64,000 nucleotides of DNA from Pseudovibrio axinellae (GTDB taxonomy: Bacteria; Pseudomonadota; Alphaproteobacteria; Rhizobiales; Stappiaceae): positions 310,001 to 374,000 of the forward strand of contig NZ_FOFM01000002.1 in assembly GCF_900110875.1 (NCBI RefSeq). The letters run 5' to 3'. Shown here piece after piece: positions 9,631-18,218 of the stretch. The number at the start of each line of letters is the position of its first letter. Positions within the stretch are counted from its first letter, which is position 1. A model generated the notes under the pieces. That model was not told the origin of the DNA and did no database searches. It worked only from the letters and a program-made list of their open reading frames with translations. Both the position numbers and the translations under genes were made by a program.

Positions 9631-10350
9631 TTGAACCGTCCATCCAAACGTACACCAGATGAAATGCGCGCAGTTAGCCTTGAGCGTGGCGTCTCTAAAC
9701 ATGCAGAAGGCTCCTGCCTGATCAAGTTTGGCGACACACACGTGTTGTGTACCGCAAGTTTGGAAGAGCGGATTCCACCGTGGTTGCGCGGCCAGAACCG
9801 TGGTTGGGTCACTGCTGAATACGGCATGTTGCCACGCGCAACAAACGATCGTATGCGCCGTGAGTCCTCGGCTGGCAAGCAGTCTGGCCGTACCCAGGAA
9901 ATCCAGCGCCTCATTGGCCGCTCCCTGCGTGCTGTCGTCGATCTGGAAGCCCTCGGCGAACGCCAGATCACAATCGATTGTGATGTGATTCAGGCCGATG
10001 GCGGCAGCCGTACAGCCTCAATCACAGGTGCGTGGGTTGCGCTTCATGATTGTCTGGCATGGATGGAAGCGCGCGACATGGTCAAGGTTGAGAAGGTTCT
10101 CAAAGATCACATCGCTGCAATCTCCTGTGGCATCTACGAAGGTACGCCGGTTGCTGATCTGGATTACATCGAGGATTCCTCTGCCGATACAGATGCAAAC
10201 TTTGTTATGACTGGCAAAGGCGGCATTGTCGAAATTCAGGGTACTGCAGAAGGTGAGCCATTCTCTGAAGAGGAACTCGGTCAGTTGATGGGCCTTGCAA
10301 AACAGTCCATCAACAAGTTGGTTGAGCTGCAAAAACTAACGGTGCTCTAA
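9631..10350 (+). CDS. rph: Ribonuclease PH
   Basis: RNase PH is a phosphorolytic 3'-5' exonuclease that trims tRNA 3' ends. The family hallmarks are [11 protein letters not shown] at the N-terminus, the phosphate-binding [20 protein letters not shown] region (quoted in part), and the [21 protein letters not shown] segment near residue 115. I favour a TTG start at 9631: GGGAG lies seven bases before it and the resulting 239 residues match the usual 238-239. A further TTG at 9616 is in frame but adds residues the family lacks. The stop codon overlaps the rdgB start by one base, indicating translational coupling. Confidence 0.96.
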   Translation: MNRPSKRTPDEMRAVSLERGVSKHAEGSCLIKFGDTHVLCTASLEERIPPWLRGQNRGWVTAEYGMLPRATNDRMRRESSAGKQSGRTQEIQRLIGRSLRAVVDLEALGERQITIDCDVIQADGGSRTASITGAWVALHDCLAWMEARDMVKVEKVLKDHIAAISCGIYEGTPVADLDYIEDSSADTDANFVMTGKGGIVEIQGTAEGEPFSEEELGQLMGLAKQSINKLVELQKLTVL

Positions 10351-10991
10351 TGCAAGCTGAAACCTTAACAAACCGCCGTTTAGAGCCGGGCAAGCTTGTG
10401 CTTGCCAGCCATAACAAAGGCAAGCTGCGTGAAATTCACGATATGCTTGCCCCGCATGGTTTCACGGTAATTTCTGCTGGTGATCTGGACCTGCCAGAGC
10501 CGATAGAAGATGGTGACACATTTGAAGCTAACGCAGCAATCAAAGCGTTGGCTGCAACAAAAGCAACTGGCCTGCCTGCATTGGCAGACGACAGCGGTTT
10601 TTGCGTGAGTGGCCTCAACGGTGATCCTGGCATTTATTCTGCGCGTTGGGCTGGTCCAGGTAAGGACTTCGGCATGGCAATGCAGTCTGTACAGGACAAG
10701 CTGACAGAATCTGGGTTGGCAGATCGCGGAGCCTTCTTTGTTGCCGTGCTGTGCATTGCATGGCCCGATGGGTACCTCCAGTATTACCGCGGCGAAATCC
10801 ATGGCGACCTGGTGTGGCCTCCTCGCGGGCTGGAAGGTTTCGGTTACGACCCTATGTTCGTTCCAGAAGGGTATGAAAAAACCTTCGGCGAAATGGGTAA
10901 AGAAGAAAAACACAAAACAAAAGAAGGCGAGGCCGTTTCTCACCGCGCCCGCGCTTTTGTTAAGTTTCAAAAAGAGTGCCTGCCGGAATAG
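10350..10991 (+). CDS. rdgB: dITP/XTP pyrophosphatase (RdgB/HAM1)
   Basis: This nucleoside triphosphate pyrophosphatase removes dITP, dXTP and XTP from the nucleotide pool. The substrate loop [10 protein letters not shown] lies near residue 20, and the catalytic [20 protein letters not shown] region near residues 75-95 contains the expected acidic pair. The SHRARA motif near the C-terminus is the base-recognition loop. Its ATG overlaps the final base of the rph stop (TAATG), and hemW starts 24 bases after its stop, so rph-rdgB-hemW read as one operon. Confidence 0.96.
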   Translation: MQAETLTNRRLEPGKLVLASHNKGKLREIHDMLAPHGFTVISAGDLDLPEPIEDGDTFEANAAIKALAATKATGLPALADDSGFCVSGLNGDPGIYSARWAGPGKDFGMAMQSVQDKLTESGLADRGAFFVAVLCIAWPDGYLQYYRGEIHGDLVWPPRGLEGFGYDPMFVPEGYEKTFGEMGKEEKHKTKEGEAVSHRARAFVKFQKECLPE

Positions 10992-11014
10992 TTCTGGCAG
11001 ACAAAGGAAAAAGA

Positions 11015-12178
11015 ATGACTGTGTCTCCGGTTGGCGGTTTTGGAATTTACGTGCATTGGCCTTTTTGCCTCGCAAAGTGCCCGTATTGTGATTTTAACTC
11101 TCACGTTCGCCACCAACCGGTTTCACAGGAACTCTATGCCAAAGCATTGGCCAAAGAGTTGGCGCGATACGCGCAGATGGTTCCGGGCAGAACCGTGGAC
11201 TCGGTCTTTTTTGGCGGCGGCACTCCATCCTTGATGGAGCCTAAAACCGTTGAGACCATCATAAATGAGATCGCCCGGCTATGGCATTTGCCGGGTTCAG
11301 CCGAAATCTCCATGGAAGCCAACCCAACCAGCGTAGAAGCAACCCGTTTTGCAGGCTATCGCTCTGCTGGTGTGAACCGGCTTTCTGTTGGCATTCAAGC
11401 GCTTGATGATAAAGAACTGAAGATTTTGGGGCGCCAGCACTCTGTATCGGAAGCGATTCAAGCCGTTGAGATTGCGCGCAATACATTCTCTCGAATTTCG
11501 TTTGATCTGATTTACGCGCGTCCAAACCAAACTCTAAAGGGCTGGGAAGAAGAGCTCAACCGTGCCATTGATCTGGCAGCAGATCACCTTTCAATGTACC
11601 AGCTGACCATTGAAAGCGGCACAATGTTCCAGCGTCTCTATGCGGCCGGAAAGCTGGAGATGTTGGACCCTGACCTTGCGGCCGACATGTACGATCTCAC
11701 CCAGGAGGTAACCGCCTCACGCGGCTTGCCGGCCTATGAGGTGTCCAACCACGCTGCGCCAAACTCCCAATGCCAGCACAACCTGATTTACTGGCGTTAT
11801 GGAGACTATGTGGGTGTAGGGCCCGGCGCGCACGGCCGTTTGACGCTGGAAGATGGGGCAAAACTGGCAACCTCGACGGAAAAACACCCTGAAACATGGC
11901 TCAACTTGGTTGAAGCCAAAGGCAATGGAGCGATCTCGGAAGAGGTTCTCGTTCGCGAAGCACAAAGTGATGAGCTGCTTTTGATGGGCATGAGATTACA
12001 CGAGGGGATCGATGTGCCCCTTTATGAGCAACTCTCAGGTCGTTGTTTTGACCCAATGCGATTGCGCCATTTGCAGGAAAACGGCATGGTGGAATGGGTT
12101 GGCAACAGCCGCATACGTGCAACGCAAGCAGGTTTTCCTCTATTGGATGCGGTAATTGCTGAACTTGCCTCTGACTAG
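11015..12178 (+). CDS. hemW: Radical SAM haem chaperone HemW
   Basis: HemW is a radical SAM protein that binds haem and delivers it to haem proteins; it is often misnamed coproporphyrinogen III oxidase. The iron-sulfur motif is C18-x3-C22-x2-C25 followed by Asp-Phe-Asn-Ser-His, the HemW form, whereas HemN has Cys-Gly-Cys. The GGGTPS motif and SVGIQALDD follow in the expected order, with the C-terminal HemN_C-like domain after residue 300. The start at 11015 is preceded by AAAGGA; an upstream GTG at 10976 overlaps rdgB and has no ribosome site. It is the last gene of the rph-rdgB-hemW operon. Confidence 0.94.
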   Translation: MTVSPVGGFGIYVHWPFCLAKCPYCDFNSHVRHQPVSQELYAKALAKELARYAQMVPGRTVDSVFFGGGTPSLMEPKTVETIINEIARLWHLPGSAEISMEANPTSVEATRFAGYRSAGVNRLSVGIQALDDKELKILGRQHSVSEAIQAVEIARNTFSRISFDLIYARPNQTLKGWEEELNRAIDLAADHLSMYQLTIESGTMFQRLYAAGKLEMLDPDLAADMYDLTQEVTASRGLPAYEVSNHAAPNSQCQHNLIYWRYGDYVGVGPGAHGRLTLEDGAKLATSTEKHPETWLNLVEAKGNGAISEEVLVREAQSDELLLMGMRLHEGIDVPLYEQLSGRCFDPMRLRHLQENGMVEWVGNSRIRATQAGFPLLDAVIAELASD

Positions 12179-12269
12179 CATATTTCAAGAGAATTCATTA
12201 CCAATTTTGACTTAATGAAATAACCTCATCCGAATTACTTGATTCGACTGAACTATTAATTTGCGTATT

Positions 12270-12280
12270 GTGCAATGCAG
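12270..12280. promoter_or_regulatory. Possible PhaR-type site (TGC-N3-GCA)
   Basis: GTGCAATGCAG resembles the CTGC-N3/4-GCAG operator reported for alphaproteobacterial PhaR, the regulator of polyhydroxyalkanoate granule genes. It lies 230 bp upstream of the PHB depolymerase gene. One short near-match of this kind can occur by chance. Confidence 0.25.
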
Positions 12281-12384
12281 CATACTTAGTTACACTGGGG
12301 ATTACCTTAGTAGCTATGAGAACATATTGATCTGCAACGTAAGTTGAGATCGCTTTGTATATCTCCATGAGTATATGTTGCTGA

Positions 12385-12410
12385 AAAAGCATAGGGCCGC
12401 CTATGCTTTT
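12385..12410. terminator. Perfect 11-bp hairpin, possibly a bidirectional terminator
   Basis: AAAAGCATAGG and CCTATGCTTTT enclose a GCCG loop. The A/T-flanked stem gives a short U-run on either strand. It is 206 bases after hemW, so it may equally be an RNA structure in the phaZ leader. Confidence 0.4.
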
Positions 12411-12509
12411 GCGCTGCACCACTTCTCAGTGAAGTGTCTTTGTGTAGCAAAAGACCAAATTTGATAAAGTTGAGTTAGCTGAAACGAGCATTTGGGAAGG
12501 GAACATTCT

Positions 12510-14069
12510 GTGCTGTTCTACCATTTTTATGAACTGAACCATGCAGCGATGTCACCTGTCCGGGCTGCTGTGGACATGACACGGTTGTACTTTCAAAACC
12601 CGTTTAATCCAGTGTCCTATACGCAGGCTGGCCGTACAGTTGCCGCCTCCTGCGAGATGATGGAGCGTGTAACGCGCCGCTATGGCAAGCCTGAGTTTGA
12701 GTTATACTCGACCGTTGTCGATGGTGAAGAGATCAAGGTCAGCGAAGAGATCATCTGGTCTAAGCCATTTTGTGACATTCTTCATTTTCAAAGAGATTTG
12801 CCCGAAGATAGACGTGCTGACCCAAAAATGTTGATTGTCGCACCTATGTCGGGCCACTACGCGACTCTTTTGCGCGGCACGGTTGAAGCGCTTCTCCCCC
12901 ATCTGGAGATCTACATGACCGACTGGGAAGACGCCCGGCAGGTGCCTGTAGCTGATGGCAACTTCGATCTGGATGATTACATCGACTATGTAATTCAGAT
13001 ATTGCATTTCCTCGGTCCGAACACGCACGTTTTGGCAGTATGCCAGCCTTCAGTGCCTGTTTTTGCCGCAGTGGCGCTGATGGAAGAAAAAGCAGACCAG
13101 TGCGCGCCAGCAACGATGACACTCATGGGCGGGCCAATTGATACCCGTGAAGGCCCAACAGCTGTGAATGATCTGGCAGTTGAAAAAGGGATCGACTGGT
13201 TCAAGCGCAATGTAATCATGGACGTTCCGTTCCCTCACAAAGGGTTTGGTCGTCAGGTTTATCCAGGCTTCCTGCAACTTTCCGGGTTCATGAGCATGAA
13301 CTTGGACCGTCACATGGTGGCACACCGCGACTTCTTCCAGCATCTCATCGAAGGTGACGGAGATAGTGCGGAGAAACATCGTGATTTCTACGACGAATAT
13401 CTCGCTGTGATGGATCTGACCGCTGAGTTCTATCTGCAGACGGTTGAAACGGTGTTCATAGAACATGCACTGCCAAAAGGTGAGCTGATGCATCGCGGCG
13501 AGCGTGTGGACCCTAAGAAAATTACTGGTACAGCCCTCCTGACTGTTGAGGGAGAAAATGATGATATCTCCGGTCTTGGTCAAACGCAGGCCGCGCAAAA
13601 ACTTGCCGAAAACATCCCTGCCAACCGCAGAATGCACTACGTTCAGCAAGGCGTAGGCCACTACGGTGTATTTAACGGCTCGAAGTATCGCGCTGAAATT
13701 GTACCGCGCATTATTAAGTTCATCGAAGATAACGCGAGCAATGCCCGTTTACAGCAGGCTCCAAAGCGTACTGTCAAAAAAGCTTCCCCGACGGGTTTCT
13801 TCAAAAAGCTAAGGTCAGACCCGCTTCGTAAAATTCTGCTCTCTGAGCCCAAGGGGACGGCGGATGATTTGAAGCAGATCAGCGGTGTTGGGCCAAAGTT
13901 AGAAAAGGCTTTGAATGGAGTTGGTATCTTCCATTACTGGCAGATTGCAAGCTTAACTGAAGATCAGGCAGCTGCTTTGGATGATCGCCTCGATACCCGT
14001 GGGCGTTTGACACGTGACAGCTGGGTTGAACAGGCACTTCGTCTCAATGAAGAAGTGCATACTAATTAA
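12510..14069 (+). CDS. phaZ: Intracellular PHB depolymerase with C-terminal helix-hairpin-helix tail
   Basis: PhaZ degrades stored polyhydroxybutyrate inside the cell. The GTG at 12510, after AAGGGAA, yields VLFYHFYELNHAAMSP, the usual start of this family; an in-frame TTG at 12492 is less likely. The catalytic cysteine sits in the lipase-like box VCQPSVP (Cys178), and the C-terminal depolymerase region ends with GVGHYGVFNGSKYRAEI. Unusually, a basic linker (about residues 425-445) leads to a separate 65-residue domain from about 451: DDLKQISGVGPKLEKAL, then FHYWQIASL and RDSWVEQA. This is the helix-hairpin-helix module found alone or at the end of ribosomal protein L21 in alphaproteobacteria. 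Its role on a depolymerase is unknown. Confidence 0.92.
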   Translation: MLFYHFYELNHAAMSPVRAAVDMTRLYFQNPFNPVSYTQAGRTVAASCEMMERVTRRYGKPEFELYSTVVDGEEIKVSEEIIWSKPFCDILHFQRDLPEDRRADPKMLIVAPMSGHYATLLRGTVEALLPHLEIYMTDWEDARQVPVADGNFDLDDYIDYVIQILHFLGPNTHVLAVCQPSVPVFAAVALMEEKADQCAPATMTLMGGPIDTREGPTAVNDLAVEKGIDWFKRNVIMDVPFPHKGFGRQVYPGFLQLSGFMSMNLDRHMVAHRDFFQHLIEGDGDSAEKHRDFYDEYLAVMDLTAEFYLQTVETVFIEHALPKGELMHRGERVDPKKITGTALLTVEGENDDISGLGQTQAAQKLAENIPANRRMHYVQQGVGHYGVFNGSKYRAEIVPRIIKFIEDNASNARLQQAPKRTVKKASPTGFFKKLRSDPLRKILLSEPKGTADDLKQISGVGPKLEKALNGVGIFHYWQIASLTEDQAAALDDRLDTRGRLTRDSWVEQALRLNEEVHTN

Positions 14070-14176
14070 CGTTGAGTGGATGTTCCCTGATTTATAATAA
14101 AATATGTGATTGTCACTTGAAAACAAAATAAATCCTCCCCACCTCAAGACTGTTGATTTGAGAAGGGGTGAATTTA

Positions 14177-14590
14177 ATGACTGTAAATACAATAAAGCCG
14201 TCGTGGAACCCACTTAGTATTGCACTAATGGTACTTGGATTCGTATTATTCTGGCCGCTAGGTCTTGCTATGCTTGCCTATATCTTGTGGGGTGACAATA
14301 TGACTGGATGGAAGCGCGAAGCTAAGTGCCAGTGGGATCGCAGTAATTTAAAAAATGTGATGGATGGCATGCAAACCACAACACGTAGCGGAAATGCTGC
14401 TTTTGACGACTATCGTGAAAAAGAGCTGGCCCGCTTGGAAGAAGAGCGCAAAAAGCTTGAAAGCATGCGCAAAGAATTTGATGATTACATGGAAGACCTG
14501 CGTCGTGCAAAAGATCAGGATGAGTTCGATCGGTTCATGAGAAATCGGCATAATCGAACCGGTGAACCATCCGCAGGTGACGCAATTTGA
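14177..14590 (+). CDS. DUF2852 small membrane protein
   Basis: This 137-residue protein has one strongly hydrophobic segment near residues 10-38 (PLSIALMVLGFVLFWPLGLA and onward) and a charged, probably coiled-coil region at about 70-115 (REKELARLEEERKKLESMR). The WNPLSIALMVLGF and WGLAML-like pattern matches DUF2852, a family confined mainly to alphaproteobacteria and of unknown function. The ATG at 14177 has AAGGGG eight bases upstream. It stands alone between phaZ and a clear terminator. Confidence 0.8.
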   Translation: MTVNTIKPSWNPLSIALMVLGFVLFWPLGLAMLAYILWGDNMTGWKREAKCQWDRSNLKNVMDGMQTTTRSGNAAFDDYREKELARLEEERKKLESMRKEFDDYMEDLRRAKDQDEFDRFMRNRHNRTGEPSAGDAI

Positions 14591-14619
14591 CGCTATTCCA
14601 TCTTAGATAACAAGCCTCC

Positions 14620-14648
14620 GGTGCTCTGTTTTAACAGGGCACCCTTTT
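14620..14648 (+). terminator. Intrinsic terminator after the DUF2852 gene
   Basis: GGTGCTCTGTT pairs with AACAGGGCACC (one G-U pair), followed by CTTTT, 30 bases after the stop. Confidence 0.8.
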
Positions 14649-14755
14649 CTGTATCTAAGGGCACTTGGAGGACTTAAAGCAAATCGCATTGATTGACTTT
14701 CAAATCACTCCCTTCTCTGCAATAACGAGAGCAATCACTGCGACTTTGAGGTATT

Positions 14756-15499
14756 ATGGGGTTCTTCGCGACAAAGGCTTTGCCTGAGTTTATCGAGGTG
14801 GATTTGGGCCATAGGCAGCAACGGATCCGTCTAAAGCGTAACTTACGCGCTAAGCGCTATATCTTAAGAATGCCACCAGGTGATCCGACGCCTATAATTA
14901 CTGTTCCTGCGCGTGGCACTCTGAAAACCGCTCTAGATTTTGCGAGCCGCCATGCGGGTTGGTTGACGGAAAAATTGAACTCTCGTCCTGCGTCAATCAA
15001 GTTTGAAGAAAATGCCCGTATCCCCGTGCGCGGCGTGCTGCACACTTTGCGTGCCTCAGGAAAATTGCGCGGATTGGCTCAAGTCGATCGCGAGGAAGAG
15101 GCCGGCGAGCTTTTGCTTATGTTGCCGGGCGAAACGCAGAGCTTTCACCGCAAAACAAAAGATTTTCTGCGTAAAATTGCCAAACAAGACATTGAAGGAC
15201 ACGTAGAGCGCTTAACCAAAGAACTTGGACGCGGCTATCACAGTATCACGCTGCGCGATACGAAAAGCCGGTGGGGTTCATGTTCGGTGGATGGCAAGCT
15301 CTCGTTTTCGTGGCGGCTCGTGATGGCACCGCCAGATATTTTGGAATATGTGGCAGCCCATGAAGTCGCCCACCTAGCAAAACTGGACCATTCCCCTGAG
15401 TTTTGGCAGATCTGTGAGCGCCTGGCCCCACATACAAAGCAAGCTCAACGCTGGCTCAAAGAGCACGGTTCTCAGCTGCACCTATACGGGCAAGATTAA
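14756..15499 (+). CDS. YgjP-like zinc metallopeptidase domain protein
   Basis: This 247-residue protein carries the YgjP/DUF45 metal-dependent hydrolase fold, related to the SprT and WLM peptidases. The metal site is HEVAH at 202-206, with a third histidine at 212 (LDHSPEFW). The preceding DTKSRWGSCS motif is the most conserved family segment. Cytoplasmic location is expected, as no signal peptide is present. The start at 14756 follows GAGGTATT. The physiological substrate is not established. It converges with the PBP1A gene, 37 bases away. Confidence 0.88.
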   Translation: MGFFATKALPEFIEVDLGHRQQRIRLKRNLRAKRYILRMPPGDPTPIITVPARGTLKTALDFASRHAGWLTEKLNSRPASIKFEENARIPVRGVLHTLRASGKLRGLAQVDREEEAGELLLMLPGETQSFHRKTKDFLRKIAKQDIEGHVERLTKELGRGYHSITLRDTKSRWGSCSVDGKLSFSWRLVMAPPDILEYVAAHEVAHLAKLDHSPEFWQICERLAPHTKQAQRWLKEHGSQLHLYGQD

Positions 15500-15536
15500 A
15501 ACTACAGAGTCCTAAGGAAGGGCTATGCGATCCGCA

Positions 15537-17939
15537 TCACCCGCCACCAAACAACCTACCGAGCAGGTTAAGTGGGCTGGTGCTGTTTTCTTTTTGCGGC
15601 GGGGCAGATGTTGCTTGAACCGCAGGCTGGGCAATCTGCGGTTTTTGAGGTGCAGCTACAAGCGCAGGCTGGCGTCGCACGCGCACCGTACCCGGTTTTT
15701 GCAATGGCGATGTTTCAGCAAGGTTGATCGGGACGCCCGGTAATCTGGCAATCGGGATATTTTGATGCTGTGTTTCCATCACCCAAGCCCAGATTTCTGC
15801 GGGCAACGTCCCGCCGCTTACTTTTTTCATTGGCTTGTTGTTGTCGTTGCCAAGCCAAACAGCAGTTGTGAGCGAGTTTGTGTACCCAATAAACCAGGCA
15901 TCCTTATAACCCTGTGTGGTGCCGGTTTTACCACCAGCCGGCCTGCCTGCCATTAAGGCCCGTTTGCCAGTACCGCTATAAATGGTCTGCGCCATCATTG
16001 TATTGATTTCGCTCAGCTTATCACCACGAATAACCCGCCCGGTGCCATCGCCAGAACGACGATAAAGCACCTCGCCCTTTTCATTGCGTATCTGGCGCAC
16101 GATGTGAGGAACAACGCCGTAGCCTCCATTTGAAAATGGAACATACGCAGCAGCAATTTCCAGTGGAGTAACCTCCGAAGTGCCAAGTGCGATAGATGGG
16201 TTCGATTTCAGCGCAGAAGTAATGCCCAGTCGGCGGGCTGTGCGCGCAACATTTGCTGGGCCAACCTCATGCGCAAGCTTGGCTGCAACTGTGTTGATCG
16301 AGTAGGCAAGCGCTTGGGTCAGAGTTACGTCGCCATAGTAACGCTTGGTGTAATTCTTAGGCTTCCAGCCTCGATAGCTGACTGGTCCGTCCTTACGGAT
16401 AGTTGTGGGGCTCATCCCGCGCTCGAGCGCAGCGAGATACACAAACGGTTTAAAAGCAGAACCAGGTTGCCTGCGTGCATAAACAGCGCGATTAAATTGG
16501 CTTTTGCGATAATCAACGCCGCCGACAAGTGCTCGAATTGCCCCATTACGGTTCAGCGTCACCACCGCTCCCTGAGCGACGTTAAGCTCTCGACCAGCCT
16601 CCGAAATGCGCGAGATAAGCGCTGTCTCAGCCGCCTTTTGCATATCCCAGTCAATCGTAGTGTCGACAATAATGTCTTCGCGAATGGAGCCTGCATAGCC
16701 AGGGAGCAGCTCCATCACATAGTCAGCAACGTAATTTCCACTGCTGCTGTTATGGCTGGAAACCACATGTGCGGGATTGAACAGCGCATTTTTTGCATCG
16801 TCAGCGGTTATGAAGCCGGCCTGATGCATTGCTGCAATTACAACTTGGGCTCGGCCCTCTGCTCGTGCTGCGTTGCGCGTTGGTGCATATTTGCTAGGTG
16901 CTTTCAAAAGCCCAGCAATGGTGGCAGCTTCTGCAAGGTTAATTAGGTGCGCGGACTTCCCAAAATAAACCCGAGAGGCTGCATCAACGCCATAGGCACC
17001 TGCACCAAGGTATACCCGATTCAGGTACATTTCCAAAATTTCGTCTTTGCTGTAGTTCCACTCCAGCCAAAGCGCCATCACTACCTCTTGCATCTTACGC
17101 TGCATGGTGCGTTCAGGCTTCAGGAACAGATTTTTTGCAAGCTGCTGGGTAAGTGTGGACCCTCCCTGCACAGTTCTGCCATTGGTGTAGTTGGTGATTG
17201 CTGCACGTACCAAGCCAATTGGATCGATTCCGAAATGATACCTGAATCTCCTGTCCTCAATCGCCATAACCGCCTTGGGCAAATAGTCTGGCAACTGCTC
17301 CAAACGTACAGCTTCGCCCCCAGTATCACCACGGTTGGCAATCAATGTTCCGTTTGCAGAAACGATACGCACATTGGGTGGGCGCTGCGGCACGGCCCAT
17401 TCAGAAGCTGGCGGCAAATGAGCAGCATAATAGGCTAGTATGCCGCCAACGATCACGATGCCCCATATGCCCAGTACGACGCTCCAGTACATGGAGAACC
17501 GGAAGGTCCTCCAGAGGAACCTTTTGAACCTCCCGGTGGTTTTCGGCTTGCCGGAAGACGTTGCAGCATTCAGCGCGGCAAGCGTTTGTCGCTTTGCCTT
17601 ACGTGTTGGTTTTTTCGTGATCCGCTTTGGCGAAGAAGCTTGCGAAGCTGCTGGGCGTTTAGCAGCTGGTCTTTTCGGTTGTTGATGTGCACGATGAGCG
17701 TCATGCCCACCGCTCGCGCGAGCTGACTGCTTACTGGTTGCAGCAACTCGGTTCGGGCGGCGGATATAATCTTCTTCCTCATCAGAGCGCAGAGCAACAC
17801 CTTGCAATTGCGGGCGTTGAGGCTGAGCTGGTCGCTTAGGCGGCTGCCCTTCAGCACGTTGAGGAGGTCTGCCGGAAGGGCGCTGTCCGGGGCGCATTGG
17901 CCGCCGTTGCTTGCCATTTCCTTTTTGGCGTGTCGCCAT
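15537..17939 (-). CDS. mrcA: Penicillin-binding protein 1A (bifunctional transglycosylase/transpeptidase)
   Basis: This class A PBP polymerises and crosslinks peptidoglycan. I choose the ATG at 17939 (AAGGTGG seven bases upstream), giving 800 residues; the frame runs ten codons further. A long basic, Pro/Arg/Lys-rich cytoplasmic tail (residues 1-145) precedes one membrane anchor at about 151-174. The GT51 domain shows the catalytic Glu in AIEDRRFRYHFGID (near 228) and GGSTLTQQLAKN. The transpeptidase has SAFK (near 493), YSIN and KTGTTQ (near 670). The cytoplasmic tail is longer than in E. coli PBP1A. A CtrA-type site lies 154 bp upstream. PBP1A and PBP1C are distinguished by motif wording only. 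Confidence 0.93.
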   Translation of the reverse strand: MATRQKGNGKQRRPMRPGQRPSGRPPQRAEGQPPKRPAQPQRPQLQGVALRSDEEEDYIRRPNRVAATSKQSARASGGHDAHRAHQQPKRPAAKRPAASQASSPKRITKKPTRKAKRQTLAALNAATSSGKPKTTGRFKRFLWRTFRFSMYWSVVLGIWGIVIVGGILAYYAAHLPPASEWAVPQRPPNVRIVSANGTLIANRGDTGGEAVRLEQLPDYLPKAVMAIEDRRFRYHFGIDPIGLVRAAITNYTNGRTVQGGSTLTQQLAKNLFLKPERTMQRKMQEVVMALWLEWNYSKDEILEMYLNRVYLGAGAYGVDAASRVYFGKSAHLINLAEAATIAGLLKAPSKYAPTRNAARAEGRAQVVIAAMHQAGFITADDAKNALFNPAHVVSSHNSSSGNYVADYVMELLPGYAGSIREDIIVDTTIDWDMQKAAETALISRISEAGRELNVAQGAVVTLNRNGAIRALVGGVDYRKSQFNRAVYARRQPGSAFKPFVYLAALERGMSPTTIRKDGPVSYRGWKPKNYTKRYYGDVTLTQALAYSINTVAAKLAHEVGPANVARTARRLGITSALKSNPSIALGTSEVTPLEIAAAYVPFSNGGYGVVPHIVRQIRNEKGEVLYRRSGDGTGRVIRGDKLSEINTMMAQTIYSGTGKRALMAGRPAGGKTGTTQGYKDAWFIGYTNSLTTAVWLGNDNNKPMKKVSGGTLPAEIWAWVMETQHQNIPIARLPGVPINLAETSPLQKPGTVRVRRQPALVAAPQKPQIAQPAVQATSAPPQKENSTSPLNLLGRLFGGG

Positions 17940-18092
17940 CTCTCTCAACCACCTTAGTACCAACCTCACTCGATCCGGGGCGCAATATCGACATTTAAGA
18001 TTGAGCCTACCTGAACAAGTGCAGGCTGCAATTCTACCTGAAAAGGAGAATGCGGCCCGAATATAAACACTTTAGATTTTAGGGAATCTCGC

Positions 18093-18107
18093 TTAATCGA
18101 GCGTTAA
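18093..18107. promoter_or_regulatory. CtrA-type binding site TTAA-N7-TTAA
   Basis: TTAATCGAGCGTTAA matches the full CtrA consensus of alphaproteobacteria and sits in a slightly longer palindrome (GCTTAA...TTAAGC). It lies upstream of the PBP1A gene and downstream of the olsB-like gene, so PBP1A is the plausible target. Confidence 0.5.
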
Positions 18108-18179
18108 GCCATTCAAGCGAATTAGGTGCTTTGAGTTGCAAAAACTCAAGCAGGGCGGGTTTTCACACCACGAAATGCC

Positions 18180-18204
18180 AAAAGGAGCGCAAACCGCCCC
18201 TTTT
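18180..18204 (-). terminator. Intrinsic terminator of the OlsB-like gene
   Basis: On the minus strand AAAAGGGGCG pairs with CGCTCCTTTT (one G-U pair) just after the stop; the stem ends in a U-run. Confidence 0.65.
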
Positions 18205-18218
18205 ATCGCACCGGTTGG

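Larger units (their letters stand above)
12179..12509. other. Gene-free interval before phaZ
   Basis: This 331-bp AT-rich stretch holds no gene I can support. It contains a perfect 11-bp hairpin at 12385-12410 and a TGC-AAT-GCA motif at 12270-12280, listed separately. A 74-codon minus-strand frame inside it lacks a ribosome site and resembles nothing. Confidence 0.6.

Noticed and set aside
12198-12422. 74-codon minus-strand frame between hemW and phaZ
   Set aside because: It starts in the hairpin at 12385-12410, has no ribosome site and resembles no protein I know.
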